Positions 10,382-19,835 of a DNA stretch of 64,000 nt are shown here, one piece after another (the first letter of the stretch is position 1; every line of letters starts with the position of its first letter). The stretch comes from CAVXHV01 sp963761445. GTDB taxonomy: Bacteria > Planctomycetota > Planctomycetia > Isosphaerales > Isosphaeraceae. The position numbers and the translations under genes are program-made. The notes under the pieces were generated by a model that searched no databases, had not been told where the DNA came from, and saw nothing but the letters and a program-made list of their open reading frames with translations. Location: positions 186,001 through 250,000 of the forward strand of contig CAVXHV010000019.1 in the NCBI GenBank assembly GCA_963761445.1. Direction: 5' to 3'.

Positions 10382-11566
10382 TTGGTCGACCGCGTCGAGG
10401 ACCGACTCGTGCGATTTCCTCGCGTGCCATTCAAATCGTGGACCTGGCTGATCCCCGTCATGATCGCGGCAGACCTCGTCGCCCTCTGGATCTGGGCCAC
10501 CCGGCCCCCGCGCATCTATACCGACCGGCTCGGCCTGCCGGGTCTCCCCGCCGAGGCCCCGATCCGCCGCCTTCTGGCATGGGCGCGCTGGCAGAGCGGG
10601 CCGAGGACACTTTCCGGCTGTGTGTACTTATTCGAAGCAGCAGAGTTGTTCTTTGGCGCGGTATTCATCCTCGCGCTCATCCTCCTTCTCGTGACGCTTC
10701 TGGTCCGCCGATCCGATAACCCGATCTGGCGGCAAATGTCCGCGCCAATCCGCCTGGCGCGAGTCGTCGCCGTTCGCTACCGCGTGCGCACGGCCCTTGC
10801 CGCGATCGCGCTCCTGGGCCTGTACCTGGGGTGGGAGATTCACGGCTGGAGGACATGGCGGATGCGCAGCCTTTACCTTCAACGCGCCGGCTCCGCATCG
10901 GCCGGTGAGAACCAGAATCGGGCGCGATTGCAATCGACACAAAAGCAACTCGCCAAGCTCATGGAGACCGACCTCTCGCTGCTTTCGGAGCTCAGTGCAC
11001 CCGGCTTCTACCGGTCAAAGGCAGCACATGCCGCAGACCGGCGTGCAAATCGAGACCGGTTGAATCGAGAGATCGCGAACTTTTCGGCCAGGATCGACGC
11101 CTATGCGCAGCGCAGAACGAAATTTGAAAATGCCGCGGCGAACCCATGGGGCCCCGTCGAGCCCGACCAGCCGTTGCCCGAGCTGGAGCCTGACCCGTTC
11201 TTCGAGCGGTTCAGTCAAGATTACGCACGCGCACTGGCCGCATGCGACGAGCTCGCAAGGACCTACCCGGACCTGGTCGACGCCCATTCCACGGCGGCGT
11301 GGCTGCGGGCGACTTGCCGCGACGCGAGCTTCCGGGACGGCAAGCTCGCGGTCGCTCAAGCGAAGAGAGCCTGCGAGCTGACCGACTGGCGGGACATCGG
11401 CCAGCTCAGCATCCTGGCGGCGGCGTGCGCCGAGGCCGGGGATTTCGCAGAGGCCGTGAAATGGCAGCAGAAGGTCGTAGGGTTCGCCACCAACCCTGGC
11501 TATTCCCAGGTCTGTCGAGACCGGCTGGCGCTCTACATGGCGGGCAAGCCTTACCGACAGAACTAA
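10382..11566 (+). CDS. Membrane protein with C-terminal TPR-like region (tandem copy 2)
   Basis: Paralogue of the gene immediately upstream. It has the same three helices, including ALLGLYLGWEIHGWRTWR, and the same C-terminal motif (KLAVAQAKRACELTDWRDIGQLSILAAACAEAGDF). The in-frame start is a TTG at 10382. The better ribosome binding site (AAGG) and the conserved leader point to a GTG at 10344, which is out of frame with the rest. Either the start moved or one indel lies between 10365 and 10382. Function is unknown; the pair looks like a recent whole-unit duplication including the leader. Confidence 0.72.
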   Translation: MVDRVEDRLVRFPRVPFKSWTWLIPVMIAADLVALWIWATRPPRIYTDRLGLPGLPAEAPIRRLLAWARWQSGPRTLSGCVYLFEAAELFFGAVFILALILLLVTLLVRRSDNPIWRQMSAPIRLARVVAVRYRVRTALAAIALLGLYLGWEIHGWRTWRMRSLYLQRAGSASAGENQNRARLQSTQKQLAKLMETDLSLLSELSAPGFYRSKAAHAADRRANRDRLNREIANFSARIDAYAQRRTKFENAAANPWGPVEPDQPLPELEPDPFFERFSQDYARALAACDELARTYPDLVDAHSTAAWLRATCRDASFRDGKLAVAQAKRACELTDWRDIGQLSILAAACAEAGDFAEAVKWQQKVVGFATNPGYSQVCRDRLALYMAGKPYRQN

Positions 11567-11768
11567 GTTCTCGGCGAAAGCGAGAGCGTGACTGTCAGCG
11601 TACGGTTCCCGCCGAGGCTCGCGAACTTTTGACTTCCCGGCGCGCCCGTGTCTGATGTCGCGCGCGAACAAGCGGCAACCGTGGAACATGTGACCACGCA
11701 CGTGAGTGCGTGGTTCGGACGGGACGCAAGTTCTCCAGCAAAAGGGCGTATGCCCGATCCGGACCGGA

Positions 11769-12500
11769 TCACTCGAAGTCGTCCCACTGCGCGGGTGCAA
11801 CGCTGCCGACGGCCACCGGCAGCGGATCGACATCGTCGATATCGTCTCGAATTCGAAATCGCAGCCGGATCGTCTTGATCAAGCGAATCGCCTCGAGTCT
11901 CGAGATTCCGGCGGCGAAGCCAACGACCACCTCGTCGTGATTGAACCCAACCGCGCCAGAACGGATTTCGTTCGGATCAAGATAGCGGAGGTTTCTCACT
12001 CGGACCACGTCATATCGCCGCGTAACGGATTTCGATTTATTTCCGGAGTGCACCGTGATGGCTCGCGAGTCGATCAGGATCGTCTCAAAGGCTGTCTTCG
12101 CCCGCCCGCGAGCGTTCGCAAACACCGGCCCGAGCATCGTCCAAACAAAAAGCAACACGACCCACCCGACTGACACATTGATGATTCCAACGGCCCTCGC
12201 CAGCCACATACACGTTCCCACCAGCACGGCCAACCACAGGCCGACCAAGAAATTGAGTGTGATTAAATCAGACCGCGCAGGTGCGACCGTGATTTTCAAC
12301 CCGCTGGACTTGTCCTGCGTCACGGTCACCCGAGACCCTGGATCCGGCAGCGACCTGAAATCGAACCCGTCCGTCGACCACGACAAGCTCGCGGGTTTCT
12401 CATCCTTGGTGGCCTTCCCGTTCGAGCGACGAATGCACAGGGCGCTCGCGACCACCGGAAAGAGCGTCACGGCCAATCCGACGATCAGACCAATGCTCAT
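11769..12500 (-). CDS. Hypothetical membrane protein with PH-like C-terminal region
   Basis: The ATG at 12500 (MSIGLIVGLAVTLFPVVAS) is preferred over one 72 bp upstream because it begins directly with a membrane helix. Two more helices lie near residues 103-140 (FLVGLWLAVLVGTCMW and VGWVVLLFVWTMLGPVF). The soluble C-terminal part (DSRAITVHSGN, RYDVVRVRNLRYLDPNE, FNHDEVVVGFAAGISRLEA) looks like the bacterial PH-like domains seen in small planctomycete membrane proteins. It converges with the upstream TPR-like gene. No function is assigned. Confidence 0.65.
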   Translation of the reverse strand: MSIGLIVGLAVTLFPVVASALCIRRSNGKATKDEKPASLSWSTDGFDFRSLPDPGSRVTVTQDKSSGLKITVAPARSDLITLNFLVGLWLAVLVGTCMWLARAVGIINVSVGWVVLLFVWTMLGPVFANARGRAKTAFETILIDSRAITVHSGNKSKSVTRRYDVVRVRNLRYLDPNEIRSGAVGFNHDEVVVGFAAGISRLEAIRLIKTIRLRFRIRDDIDDVDPLPVAVGSVAPAQWDDFE

Positions 12501-12611
12501 CGTCTCGCTCCGCTCGGTTTCCTCGGTGACCTTCGGTCCACCCCAGGGCGGGGTCAGGAGACCCGCGCCCAACTGGCCGGTGGTGTACCTCAGAAAACTT
12601 TGAATCTCATT

Positions 12612-12633
12612 GTCAGGCTAAAGCCTGACCTAA
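12612..12633. repeat. Dispersed palindromic repeat, copy 3
   Basis: GTCAGGCTAAAGCCTGACC followed by TAA. It is identical over 19 bp to copy 1 at 632 and lies in the gap upstream of the PH-like membrane protein gene. Confidence 0.78.
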
Positions 12634-12899
12634 GCCGCCCGAGGCGGTTTCTGGAGACCCGCGATCGACCAACGGCCTCGTATTTGCATCGTAAAAAATC
12701 CGGCCCGCTTTCACACGGTCGTACTGGCGCGTCGGCCCTCGTCCCCGCGCTCTGCGCCGAGAATTGCGAAGGGGTCGAACGCAGAGCTGGGGGCAACGCC
12801 CTCGGACACACCCTGAGGGAGTGCGCCATTTAAGCAGCGGTTGATCTCATGCTATAATATAATCGAGTCGCAAGAATCTTTTGACCGGGAGGCAAGTCG
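12634..12899. other. Intergenic region with probable promoter for the stress-protein gene
   Basis: No supported gene; short open frames on both strands here have no family features. An AT-rich TATAATATAAT tract at 12853-12863 stands out in GC-rich DNA and is a good -10 candidate about 40 bp before the next start codon. No strong -35 box is seen. Confidence 0.45.
12853..12863 (+). promoter_or_regulatory. Candidate -10 element (overlapping TATAAT pair)
   Basis: Two overlapping TATAAT hexamers at 12853-12858 and 12858-12863. TTGATC at 12841 is too close to serve either as a canonical -35. Position relative to the gene at 12900 fits a short leader with GGGAGG at 12887-12892. Confidence 0.4.
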
Positions 12900-13439
12900 A
12901 TGAACCAGGCATCGCCACCGTCTGGGTCGAGCGTCGTTGCGGTCTATCCTGACCATGAATCGGCCGAGCAAGCCATCAAGCTGCTCCACAAAAACGGCTT
13001 CGCAATCGAGGATCTATCGATCGTCGGGCGCAACATTCAGATGACGGAAGAGCCGACGGGATTCATCACCACGGGTGATTACGTTTCGGCGGGGGCGAAG
13101 TCCGGGGCCTTGTTCGGCGGGCTCGCCGGAGTGGCGCTGGGGGCAGCGCTCTTGATTTTGCCCGGAATCGGTCCGATCATCGTCGCCGGGCCGATCGCCG
13201 CAGCGGTCGTCGCCGGCGTTGAAGGCGCCGTCGCCGGCGTCACCGTGGGCGCGCTCGCCGGAGCGCTCGTGGGTTGGGGAGTCCCCAAGGATCAGGCGGT
13301 CAAGTTTGAATCCGAAGTCCAGGGGGGCAAGTTCCTCGTGCTCACCCGCGGCAACGACGAACAAATCGCCCGGGCGCGCGAATTGCTCAAAGCCGGCGTG
13401 CCCGACGAGATCTCAGTTTATGATCGCGCCATGGCTTGA
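12900..13439 (+). CDS. General stress protein 17M-like (GSP17M/DUF1269-type) glycine-rich protein
   Basis: A 179-residue protein with GGGAGG 7 bp before the ATG. The N-terminal ~50 residues (VVAVYPDHESAEQAIKLLHKNGF and DLSIVGRNIQ) match the flavin-reductase-like or ferredoxin-fold GSP17M motif. The centre (residues ~65-125) is a long Gly/Ala-rich hydrophobic stretch with glycine-zipper character (GALFGGLAGVALGAALL, GAVAGVTVGALAGALVGWG). The C-terminus has a second ferredoxin-like piece (GKFLVLTRGNDEQIARARELL). Homologues are usually stress-induced and membrane-associated; the exact role is unknown. A strong AT-rich -10 candidate lies upstream. Confidence 0.8.
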   Translation: MNQASPPSGSSVVAVYPDHESAEQAIKLLHKNGFAIEDLSIVGRNIQMTEEPTGFITTGDYVSAGAKSGALFGGLAGVALGAALLILPGIGPIIVAGPIAAAVVAGVEGAVAGVTVGALAGALVGWGVPKDQAVKFESEVQGGKFLVLTRGNDEQIARARELLKAGVPDEISVYDRAMA

Positions 13440-13465
13440 TTCTGCCCGAAACGAACCAACAAACG

Positions 13466-14800
13466 TCACACAAGCTCCCGGATCTCTCGGCCGTCGTAGT
13501 TGACCTGCACGGGCCGTCCGTCGGGAGTCTGGTGTGTCGTGTCCAGCGGAATGCCCAGGCAATGGTAGACCGTGGCCGCGATGTCCTCCGTGTAATAGGG
13601 CGCCTCGATCGGCTGCTCGCCCAGCGCATCGGTCCGGCCCACCGCGACCCCGCAGCGCAGCCCGCCGCCAGCCAAAAGCGCAACGCCCGAGGTCGACCAG
13701 TGGTCGCGGCCCGCCGAAGGATTCACCTTGGGCGTACGGCCGAAATCACTCAAGACAACCACCAGCGTCTCCTCGAGCATGCCGCGGTCAGAAAGATCTT
13801 GCACGAGCCCTGACACCGCGGCGTCAAGCCTGGGCAGAAGCCGGGTTTTCATTGCCTTGAAATTCTCCTGGTGCGTATCCCACCCGCCGTCGGTGACCGT
13901 GACGAAGCGCACGCCTCCCTCGATCAACCGCCGCGCCAGCAGGCAGCCCTGCCCGAGCGAATTCCGTCCAAAACGGTCTCGAAGGCGAGGATCCTCCGAA
14001 TGGATGTCAAAGGCCTTCTTCGCCTCGGGTGCCGTGACCAGGTTGTACGCCTTCTCGTAAAACGTGCCGGCCGCCTGCACCGGGCCCGCGCCGGAGGGTC
14101 CCTCGACCTCTTTCTGCCAGGTATCGACGACATCGAGTACGTGCATGCGATGCTGGAACCGCGCGCGGTCGACGCCGCCCGGCAAGACGACGTCGCGCAC
14201 CGCGAAATTCGGGTTCGACGCATCACCGGGCAAGATGAACGGGTTAAACTGGTCACCCAGGAAACCAGCCGCACCGCCGCCGAACTTCTTGTCGATCGAA
14301 TTTCCGAGCTGGATGTACGGCGGCATCGACTTGCGATCGCCGAGCTCGCGGGCCACGACCGCGCCGTATGCCGGATAAGTCAGGGCCGGGTTGAACGGAT
14401 GTCCGGTCAACATGTACGCATCGGCAACCCCGTGCGACCCGTTCTTGGGGTTCCAGGAGCGAAGGATCGCGTATTTGTCCTGGTGCTGGGCCAGCTTGGG
14501 AAGGGGGTCGCAGAGCGAGATGCCCGGGACGCTCGTCGCGATCGTGGCGAACTCACCGCGGATTTCCTGGGGCGCCTCGGGCTTGGGGTCGAAGCTGTCG
14601 ATGTGGCTGATTCCACCTTGCAGCCAGATCAAGATGCAGGAAACGTCCCTGCCATGGCCGCCGCGGCGGCCAGCGAGCGCGCGACGCTCCAGAAACGCAG
14701 GCAGCGAAATCCCCAGTGCACCCAGCGAGCCGACCTTGAGCAGGTCGCGTCGGGTGATCCGATCACAGCTCCGATGCAAACCCATCGTCAAGTTGAGCAT
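13466..14800 (-). CDS. DUF1501 domain protein with Tat signal
   Basis: A 444-residue DUF1501 protein with an intact frame. The N-terminus has a twin-arginine signal (RITRRDLLKVGSLGALGI) preceded by AAAGGG at suitable spacing. Family landmarks are CILIWLQGGISHIDSFDPKP, GSHGVADAYMLTGHPF, LARRLIEGGVRFVTVTDGGWDTH, LEETLVVVLSDFGRTPKVN and YHCLGIPLDTTHQTPDGRPV. Here there is no DUF1549/1553 partner beside it. The C-terminal DGREIRELV is the usual end. It is probably exported and located in the periplasm. Confidence 0.88.
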   Translation of the reverse strand: MLNLTMGLHRSCDRITRRDLLKVGSLGALGISLPAFLERRALAGRRGGHGRDVSCILIWLQGGISHIDSFDPKPEAPQEIRGEFATIATSVPGISLCDPLPKLAQHQDKYAILRSWNPKNGSHGVADAYMLTGHPFNPALTYPAYGAVVARELGDRKSMPPYIQLGNSIDKKFGGGAAGFLGDQFNPFILPGDASNPNFAVRDVVLPGGVDRARFQHRMHVLDVVDTWQKEVEGPSGAGPVQAAGTFYEKAYNLVTAPEAKKAFDIHSEDPRLRDRFGRNSLGQGCLLARRLIEGGVRFVTVTDGGWDTHQENFKAMKTRLLPRLDAAVSGLVQDLSDRGMLEETLVVVLSDFGRTPKVNPSAGRDHWSTSGVALLAGGGLRCGVAVGRTDALGEQPIEAPYYTEDIAATVYHCLGIPLDTTHQTPDGRPVQVNYDGREIRELV

Positions 14801-15124
14801 CGCATCGCACCCTTTCTCGGCCTGGCGCCGCAGGGATCGATCGCTGGTCGTCGCTGCCGGATGGCAAATCTGGCGGGACCCGGTGTTTTACCAGGCTCAT
14901 ACCAAAGTTTAACATGTGGTTGACACCCCGGGCAAGGCATCCGAGAGAAAAAGTGGGATGCGGGGGGGACTTGGTCGGTAGGATTATCACGTGGTCGGTG
15001 TGGCCCACTCCGACTCCCAATCTTAATCGTAATCGTAATCTCATTCTTGATCCTGCTCGTACTCTCAGCTCTTTGCGCGTGGGCCGCAGAAACCCGCGCT
15101 TGTCCGGGGGGAGTATCCATCGCC
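14801..15124. other. Intergenic region with short AATCGT/TAATCG tandem repeat
   Basis: A divergent promoter region between the DUF1501 gene and the ABC ATPase gene. A short imperfect repeat of TAATCG units lies at about 15020-15046. No gene was recognised. Confidence 0.4.
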
Positions 15125-16250
15125 TTGGCCTCCATCGAACTACGCAAACTGGCGAAGGTGTATCCCGGCGGGATCGACGCGATTCGGCCGATCGATCTGT
15201 CGGTTGAGTCGGGTGAGCTCTTGGTGTTGCTTGGCCCCTCGGGCTCGGGCAAGAGCACGATCCTGCGGCTGATCGCGGGGCTCGAGCAGCCGACGGGGGG
15301 AAGCATCTGCGTCGATGGCCGTGATATGAACGGAGTGCCACCGCACCGGCGTGACGTGGCGATGGTGTTTCAGAACCCGGCGCTTTATCCGCACTTATCG
15401 GTCTTCGGCAATCTGGTCTTTGGAGTGCGTTCTCGCGGCGTCTCGCGAGCGCAGGCGCGGTCGCGGGTGAACCAAGTCTCGGGCATTCTGGGGCTGGACC
15501 GCGTGCTGGGCCGCAAGCCGAGTGCGCTATCCGGCGGTGAGCGGCAGCGGGTGGCGATCGGCAGGGCGGTGGTGCGCGAGCCGCGGATCGTGCTCTTTGA
15601 CGAGCCGTTCTCGAACCTGGATATCCCGCTTCGCGTGGGGCTGCGCGAAGAAGTGATCGAGCTTCACCGCCGGTTCAAGACGACGCTCATTCACGTGACG
15701 CACGATCAATCCGAAGCGCTCATCATGGGAGACAGGGTCGTCGTCCTTGACAAGGGCCAGCTTCGCCAGTGCGACGCACCGAGGGCGATCTACGACCGCC
15801 CGTCGCACCGCTTCGTGGCCACATTCGTGGGCAGCCCGCCCATCAACCTGTTACCCTGTCAGATCGAGCGCGACGCCGACACGATCCGTTTCCGGCCGGT
15901 CGGCGCCGAAGCTGCCCTGCGCTGGGACAGGCCCGCCGCCTCGCTGCCGCAGGGGTGGGAAGGAAGCACCCGGATCTTCGATTTGGGAATCCGGCCGGAA
16001 TCGATCTCGGTGCTTCCCACGGACGGCCCGACGGAGCATTCGCCAACCATCACGAGCATGAGCGCCGCGGGTCTGGCGGCTGGAGTTCAATGGTCCGGAG
16101 TTGCTGGCGACTCTCGCGGTCGGGCCGCATCGGCTGATCGCACGGCTGCCGTCAAGCTTGGCCCTCGCAGACGGGCAGCGGGTCCAAGCCGTGCTGGATC
16201 TATGCAAGGCGGTCTGGTTTGATCAGACCAGCGGCGAGGCAGTTTCGTGA
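15125..16250 (+). CDS. ABC transporter ATP-binding protein, MalK/UgpC-type, apparent frameshift near 16060
   Basis: ATPase subunit of a CUT1-type sugar/glycerol-phosphate importer. The TTG at 15125 is chosen because GGGGGG-AG lies ~13 bp upstream and the protein then starts MASIELRKLAKVYPGG. Walker A is GPSGSGKST (residues 37-45), the signature is LSGGERQRVAIGRA, Walker B is IVLFDEPFSNLD and the switch His is in IHVTHDQ. The TOBE-like C-terminal domain begins near residue 245. After residue ~310 the frame breaks. The +1 frame gives RLEFNGPELLATLAVGPHRLIARLP and ends at the TGA at 16248-16250, restoring a normal TOBE end. No permease or binding-protein genes are adjacent, so the substrate is unknown. 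Confidence 0.82.
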
Positions 16251-16300
16251 GACCGCGCGGCGGGGCTCATGCGATCTCGACGATTCGACCGGCTGGCTCG

Positions 16301-17806
16301 TCACTTCGCTTGCGGTGCATTCTTCCTGGCGGCGTTCGACGAAGGAACGCGATCGATCACGCTCAGGATGCGCTCGAGTTTCTTCTCGATGTCGGCCAGG
16401 CGTTTTTCATACCCTTTATTCTCGACTCCAGCCCGACTGGCTTCCAGGGCGAGTAAGGCGCTTCTGGAGTTTGCCGCGTCGGCGTTCTTTCGGAGATCGG
16501 TGAGCTCGCTCAAAAGATTCGCGTGGGCGTCCAATTGCGCAGCGCACGGCCAACTCGCTGCTCAACCGATCAACGGCCTCAACCTGCTGAGTCGGGTCGA
16601 CTGGGCGGGCCTGCGAATCCGGCGCCGCATGTCCGGGCTGAGGTCCAGCGCTACCTCCGCCCGCCGGGTATCCCCTCCGTAGGAGTTTTGCGGTGACCTC
16701 GACGGAAGTGTCTCCCGGCCGGAACGAAAGGTCAACGGTGCCTTCCGGGATCTTGAGCTGCGATGTCTCGCCGGGATGCGCCGCAGCTTCATGGTCGGCG
16801 TGATGGGCGCTCCGTCCTTCCAGATCCTGATCTCGTACTCGAAAACCGATCCGGCTCCCGGTGGTTGCGTGCGGTCCGAGGCTTGCTTCGGCCCCGGTTG
16901 GGCCGGCGATCGGGTGGGATCGGAGAATGTCTGCCCGACGACAGTCGCGGCGACGAGAATGCTGACGGTCAAGAAAATGCCCAGCAACACGGACGACAGT
17001 TTGGCCATGATCATGGTCCTCAAAGTTCTTGTGACGAGAGTCGACACGGAAGCCGAGACGGCCTTGGCCCCCGGTACGCGAGAAACCACGCTTACGGCCG
17101 CTCCGGCGGTGGATTGGATGAGAGAATCCGGCACAAACGACCGTGCTGCGCGGGCCGCGCCGGCAAGCGGAAGTGCCCCGGAAAGGCCGCGGCGACTCAG
17201 GCGAGCGCGCAGTCTCTGACGGGCCCGGGCCTGCCGGCTCTTGACCGTTCCCAGCGGCCAACCCAACGTTTGCGCAGCCTCCTGATGCGACTGGCATTCG
17301 AGGTCACAGAGCAACAGGGGAAGACGATAGCGTTCGGGCAAGCGGTCGATTTCCTCGTGGAGGACCGAGGCATCGTCTCCGCTTTCACTGTTTGCGATCG
17401 ATGCTGCCTGCACTTCATTCGCAAGCCTGGCCGCCCGCAGCTCGCGGGCCGCCCGAGCGAGTCCGGCAGACCTCGCACGTCTCGCGATGCGGCGGGCTAC
17501 CGAAGCCAGCCAGGGACCGAGTGTCTCCCGGACCTTGAGCCGCCCCGCCTTGGTGGCGAGGACGAGGAACGTCGCCTGAAACGCATCTTCGGCATCGCTC
17601 TCGTTGCCGAGAATGGCCTTGCAGATTCGCATGACGCCGGAAGCGTGCCGCTCGACGAGCACGGCGAAGGCAAGCTCGGCCGATTCACCGTCATCATGAC
17701 TCAAGAACCGCGAAAGCAGCTCGGCGTCAGGCATACCGCAGAAGCTGCCCTGTTCGAAGAGGGCGCGGTAATGGCGATAATCCGGCAGCCTGCTCGAGCG
17801 TTTCAT
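16301..17806 (-). CDS. Membrane-anchored ECF sigma factor with extracytoplasmic C-terminal domain, several apparent frameshifts
   Basis: The N-terminal half is a clear ECF sigma factor: sigma2 at residues ~45-105 (FAVLVERHASGVMRICKAILGNESDAEDAFQATF is the core) and sigma4 at ~145-200 (LPERYRLPLLLCDLE, EAAQTLGWPLGTVKSRQARAR). A transmembrane helix follows near 265-285 (SSVLLGIFLTVSILVAATVVG). Beyond 16790 the reading must switch frame about four times to keep homologous-looking sequence: HPGETSQLKIPEGTVDLSF, then GDTRRAEVALDLSPDM, then PTQQVEAVDRLSSELAVRC, then a coiled coil LDAHANLLSELTDLRKN ending at 16301. Sigma factors joined to a membrane helix and an outer domain are typical of planctomycetes and suggest signal-coupled control, which is inference. 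Confidence 0.72.
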
Positions 17807-17970
17807 CGTTTCATCCCTGGCCTCTCAACCCAACCGGCAGACACCCCATAATGCCGGCTGAGGGGCCTCGGGTTCCACGAATTCTTGCGGGGGTGACCTC
17901 AGAACACGCCAACGTCGTCGGCCGAGGAGGTCCCCAGTGCGACACGTACCCGCTGCCGCTGCGCCCGAGG

Positions 17971-18825
17971 CTACTTCTTCGTACTCCGCGCCGCGCGTTT
18001 TTCCATTAGGAGCTTTTCGAGAAGTTCCCCCTGCTTTTGATATTGCGCTTTCAAGGACTCGAGCTTTCTCTTGAGCCCTTCGACGGAGTCGGCGCCTCGA
18101 GAAGCGGCGACCGCGGCAGCTAGCCGCTCGCTGATCTCTTCGTACTTGTCCTCCCACATTTTGTTGTATTGCAGTCGCAGCTTCTTGTACTTCTGTTCCA
18201 CTGCCACGCGAGCCGGGTCATTGTCTTGCCTGGCGTGCGCTTTGGCACGCTTTCGTTGCTCGTCTGCCAGCGCGATGTCTTCACACAGGGCAATGACTTC
18301 CGGATCTTTTCGGAACTCCTCCTGGATACGCTGCTGTCGTTCCTTGTCGTTGCCCAATGCGAGCTGTTTCCGCTCTTCTTCGAGATCCGCCTCGACTTTG
18401 ATGATCTCGGCGCGGCTCGCCGATTCCGTCTGGCCCCCGGCGGCAAGCGCCGCGGCGCGCAGCTCACGAGCGCTTCGAGCCAGCGCCACGGCCCTCGCGC
18501 CTTTCGACACACGGTGGGCGACCGCCGAAAGCCAGGGACCGAGTGACTCACGCACTCGCAAGCTTCCGGCCTTGGTCGCCAGAACGAGGAACGTCGCCTG
18601 GAACGCGTCTTCGGCATCGTGTTCATTCCCGGCGGTCGCGCGGCAAATGCGCATGACGGCCCCGGCGTGTCGTTCCACGATCGTCGCAAACGCCAGCTCG
18701 CCTGCCTCGCTTTCCTTGCTTACAAATCGAGCGAGCAATTCGCCGTCGGTGAGCCCGGAGAAACTCCCGGTCTCAAATAGCACACGATAGTGCTCCAGAA
18801 CCGGCAGCTTCCGCGAGTGCGCCAT
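17971..18825 (-). CDS. Chimera of ECF sigma region 2 and a coiled-coil domain, lacking sigma region 4
   Basis: From the ATG at 18825 (MAHSRKLPVLEHYRVLFE) the protein has 284 residues. Residues ~10-125 are closely related to the N-terminus of the neighbouring membrane-anchored sigma factor (HYR-x-LFE-x-GSF, NEHDAEDAFQATFLVLATKAG, RESLGPWLSAVAHRV). Instead of sigma4 it continues as a long charged coiled coil (residues ~135-280; RAEIIKVEADLEEERKQL, DPEVIALCEDIALADEQRKR, KYKKLRLQYNKMWEDKYEEI). The latter resembles coiled-coil regions of planctomycete surface or kinase proteins. With no HTH it is unlikely to act as a normal sigma factor; it might bind RNA polymerase or be a fusion relic. The frame is intact. 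Confidence 0.65.
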   Translation of the reverse strand: MAHSRKLPVLEHYRVLFETGSFSGLTDGELLARFVSKESEAGELAFATIVERHAGAVMRICRATAGNEHDAEDAFQATFLVLATKAGSLRVRESLGPWLSAVAHRVSKGARAVALARSARELRAAALAAGGQTESASRAEIIKVEADLEEERKQLALGNDKERQQRIQEEFRKDPEVIALCEDIALADEQRKRAKAHARQDNDPARVAVEQKYKKLRLQYNKMWEDKYEEISERLAAAVAASRGADSVEGLKRKLESLKAQYQKQGELLEKLLMEKRAARSTKK

Positions 18826-19037
18826 GGTCGCTTCCCCACCATTCGAACCGCCAGACATCTATCATGCGAGCCGAGGGCGGAATGGTTCCACTTTTATTTC
18901 GCTCACGGAAGGTTATCATCCAAGGGAGTCCTTCGGCATCGATGCCCGATGGCGGCGCCCGAGTGAGTCATGGCCGGCAGAACACGAAGGGCATTCAGGA
19001 GCTGAATGAATGATTTCAGCAATTGGAAACTGAATCC

Positions 19038-19793
19038 ATGAAGCGGATCTTCCAGGAAATGAAAACCCCAGCCGACACCGACGTTCGCCACGCACTGGCC
19101 GCCTATCACACGGCGAAGCACCGGGTGAAGGAGCTGTACCGGCACGAGCCCCACGACGACGAGACCGGCGAGATTCGCGAGCAATTTGAGACTCTGGCCG
19201 CGGAAGCCGCCCGGGCCGAGCAGAAGGCCCGGGACGCACTCACCAACGCCGTTGCGTCCTTCGCAGGACCTGCCCCTTGTGCCGTCATCGTCGATTCACC
19301 GGGGGGTAGCTCGGTGATCACCCTTTCGGGAAAGCCGGACGGGATGATCGTCGCCGCCGCGGCCGATCGCGTGCCGATCAAGGACGTTCTTTGCCGGCCG
19401 GAGCCTCCGCCCGAGTTCGCGCACGATTTCCGCCAGATCGCGCCCAACCATGGTGCGGTATACCTGGTGATGCAGCGAGGCGACGTGCTGGCGATCTACA
19501 ACGGCGTGTACTTTCGGTCCACCAACGACGTCGTCGCCGACTTTCAGGAATTGGTCCGGGCCGGATTCGAGGGTGTCTGGAGCGACGATTACGTGGTCTG
19601 GTGCAACGGCCGGATCATGGCCGTTATCCACCGATCGATGGACCGGGAGGAGCAGAAACTCTTCCTCTTCAACGAACCGCACAACGACCCGATCGCCGGC
19701 CGCGCGATCAACCCGCTCCCTTACTGGCCGACGTACGAAGAGTGGGTCGAGAACGGGCGGGGCGACCTCTGGAAGACCGACCGGTATCCTTGA
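19038..19793 (+). CDS. Hypothetical protein, 251 residues
   Basis: Function unknown. The ATG at 19038 is preferred over an in-frame TTG 15 bp upstream. Residues 1-75 form a charged helical region (HTAKHRVKELYRHEP, EQFETLAAEAARAEQKARDAL). The remainder is a compact soluble domain with HGAVYLVMQRGDVLAIYNGVYF and DDYVVWCNGRIMAVIHRSMD, ending in PYWPTYEEWVENGRGDLWK. No signal peptide or membrane helix is seen. Codon use looks native. No neighbour gives a clear functional link. Confidence 0.6.
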   Translation: MKRIFQEMKTPADTDVRHALAAYHTAKHRVKELYRHEPHDDETGEIREQFETLAAEAARAEQKARDALTNAVASFAGPAPCAVIVDSPGGSSVITLSGKPDGMIVAAAADRVPIKDVLCRPEPPPEFAHDFRQIAPNHGAVYLVMQRGDVLAIYNGVYFRSTNDVVADFQELVRAGFEGVWSDDYVVWCNGRIMAVIHRSMDREEQKLFLFNEPHNDPIAGRAINPLPYWPTYEEWVENGRGDLWKTDRYP

Positions 19794-19835
19794 GAAGCAG
19801 CCGGCCACACGCCTGCCTCCAAGCGCGGCAAGACG

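Noticed and set aside
11567..11768. Possible tRNA or small RNA in the gap after the TPR-like pair
   Set aside because: No cloverleaf or known fold could be drawn; only weak inverted repeats.
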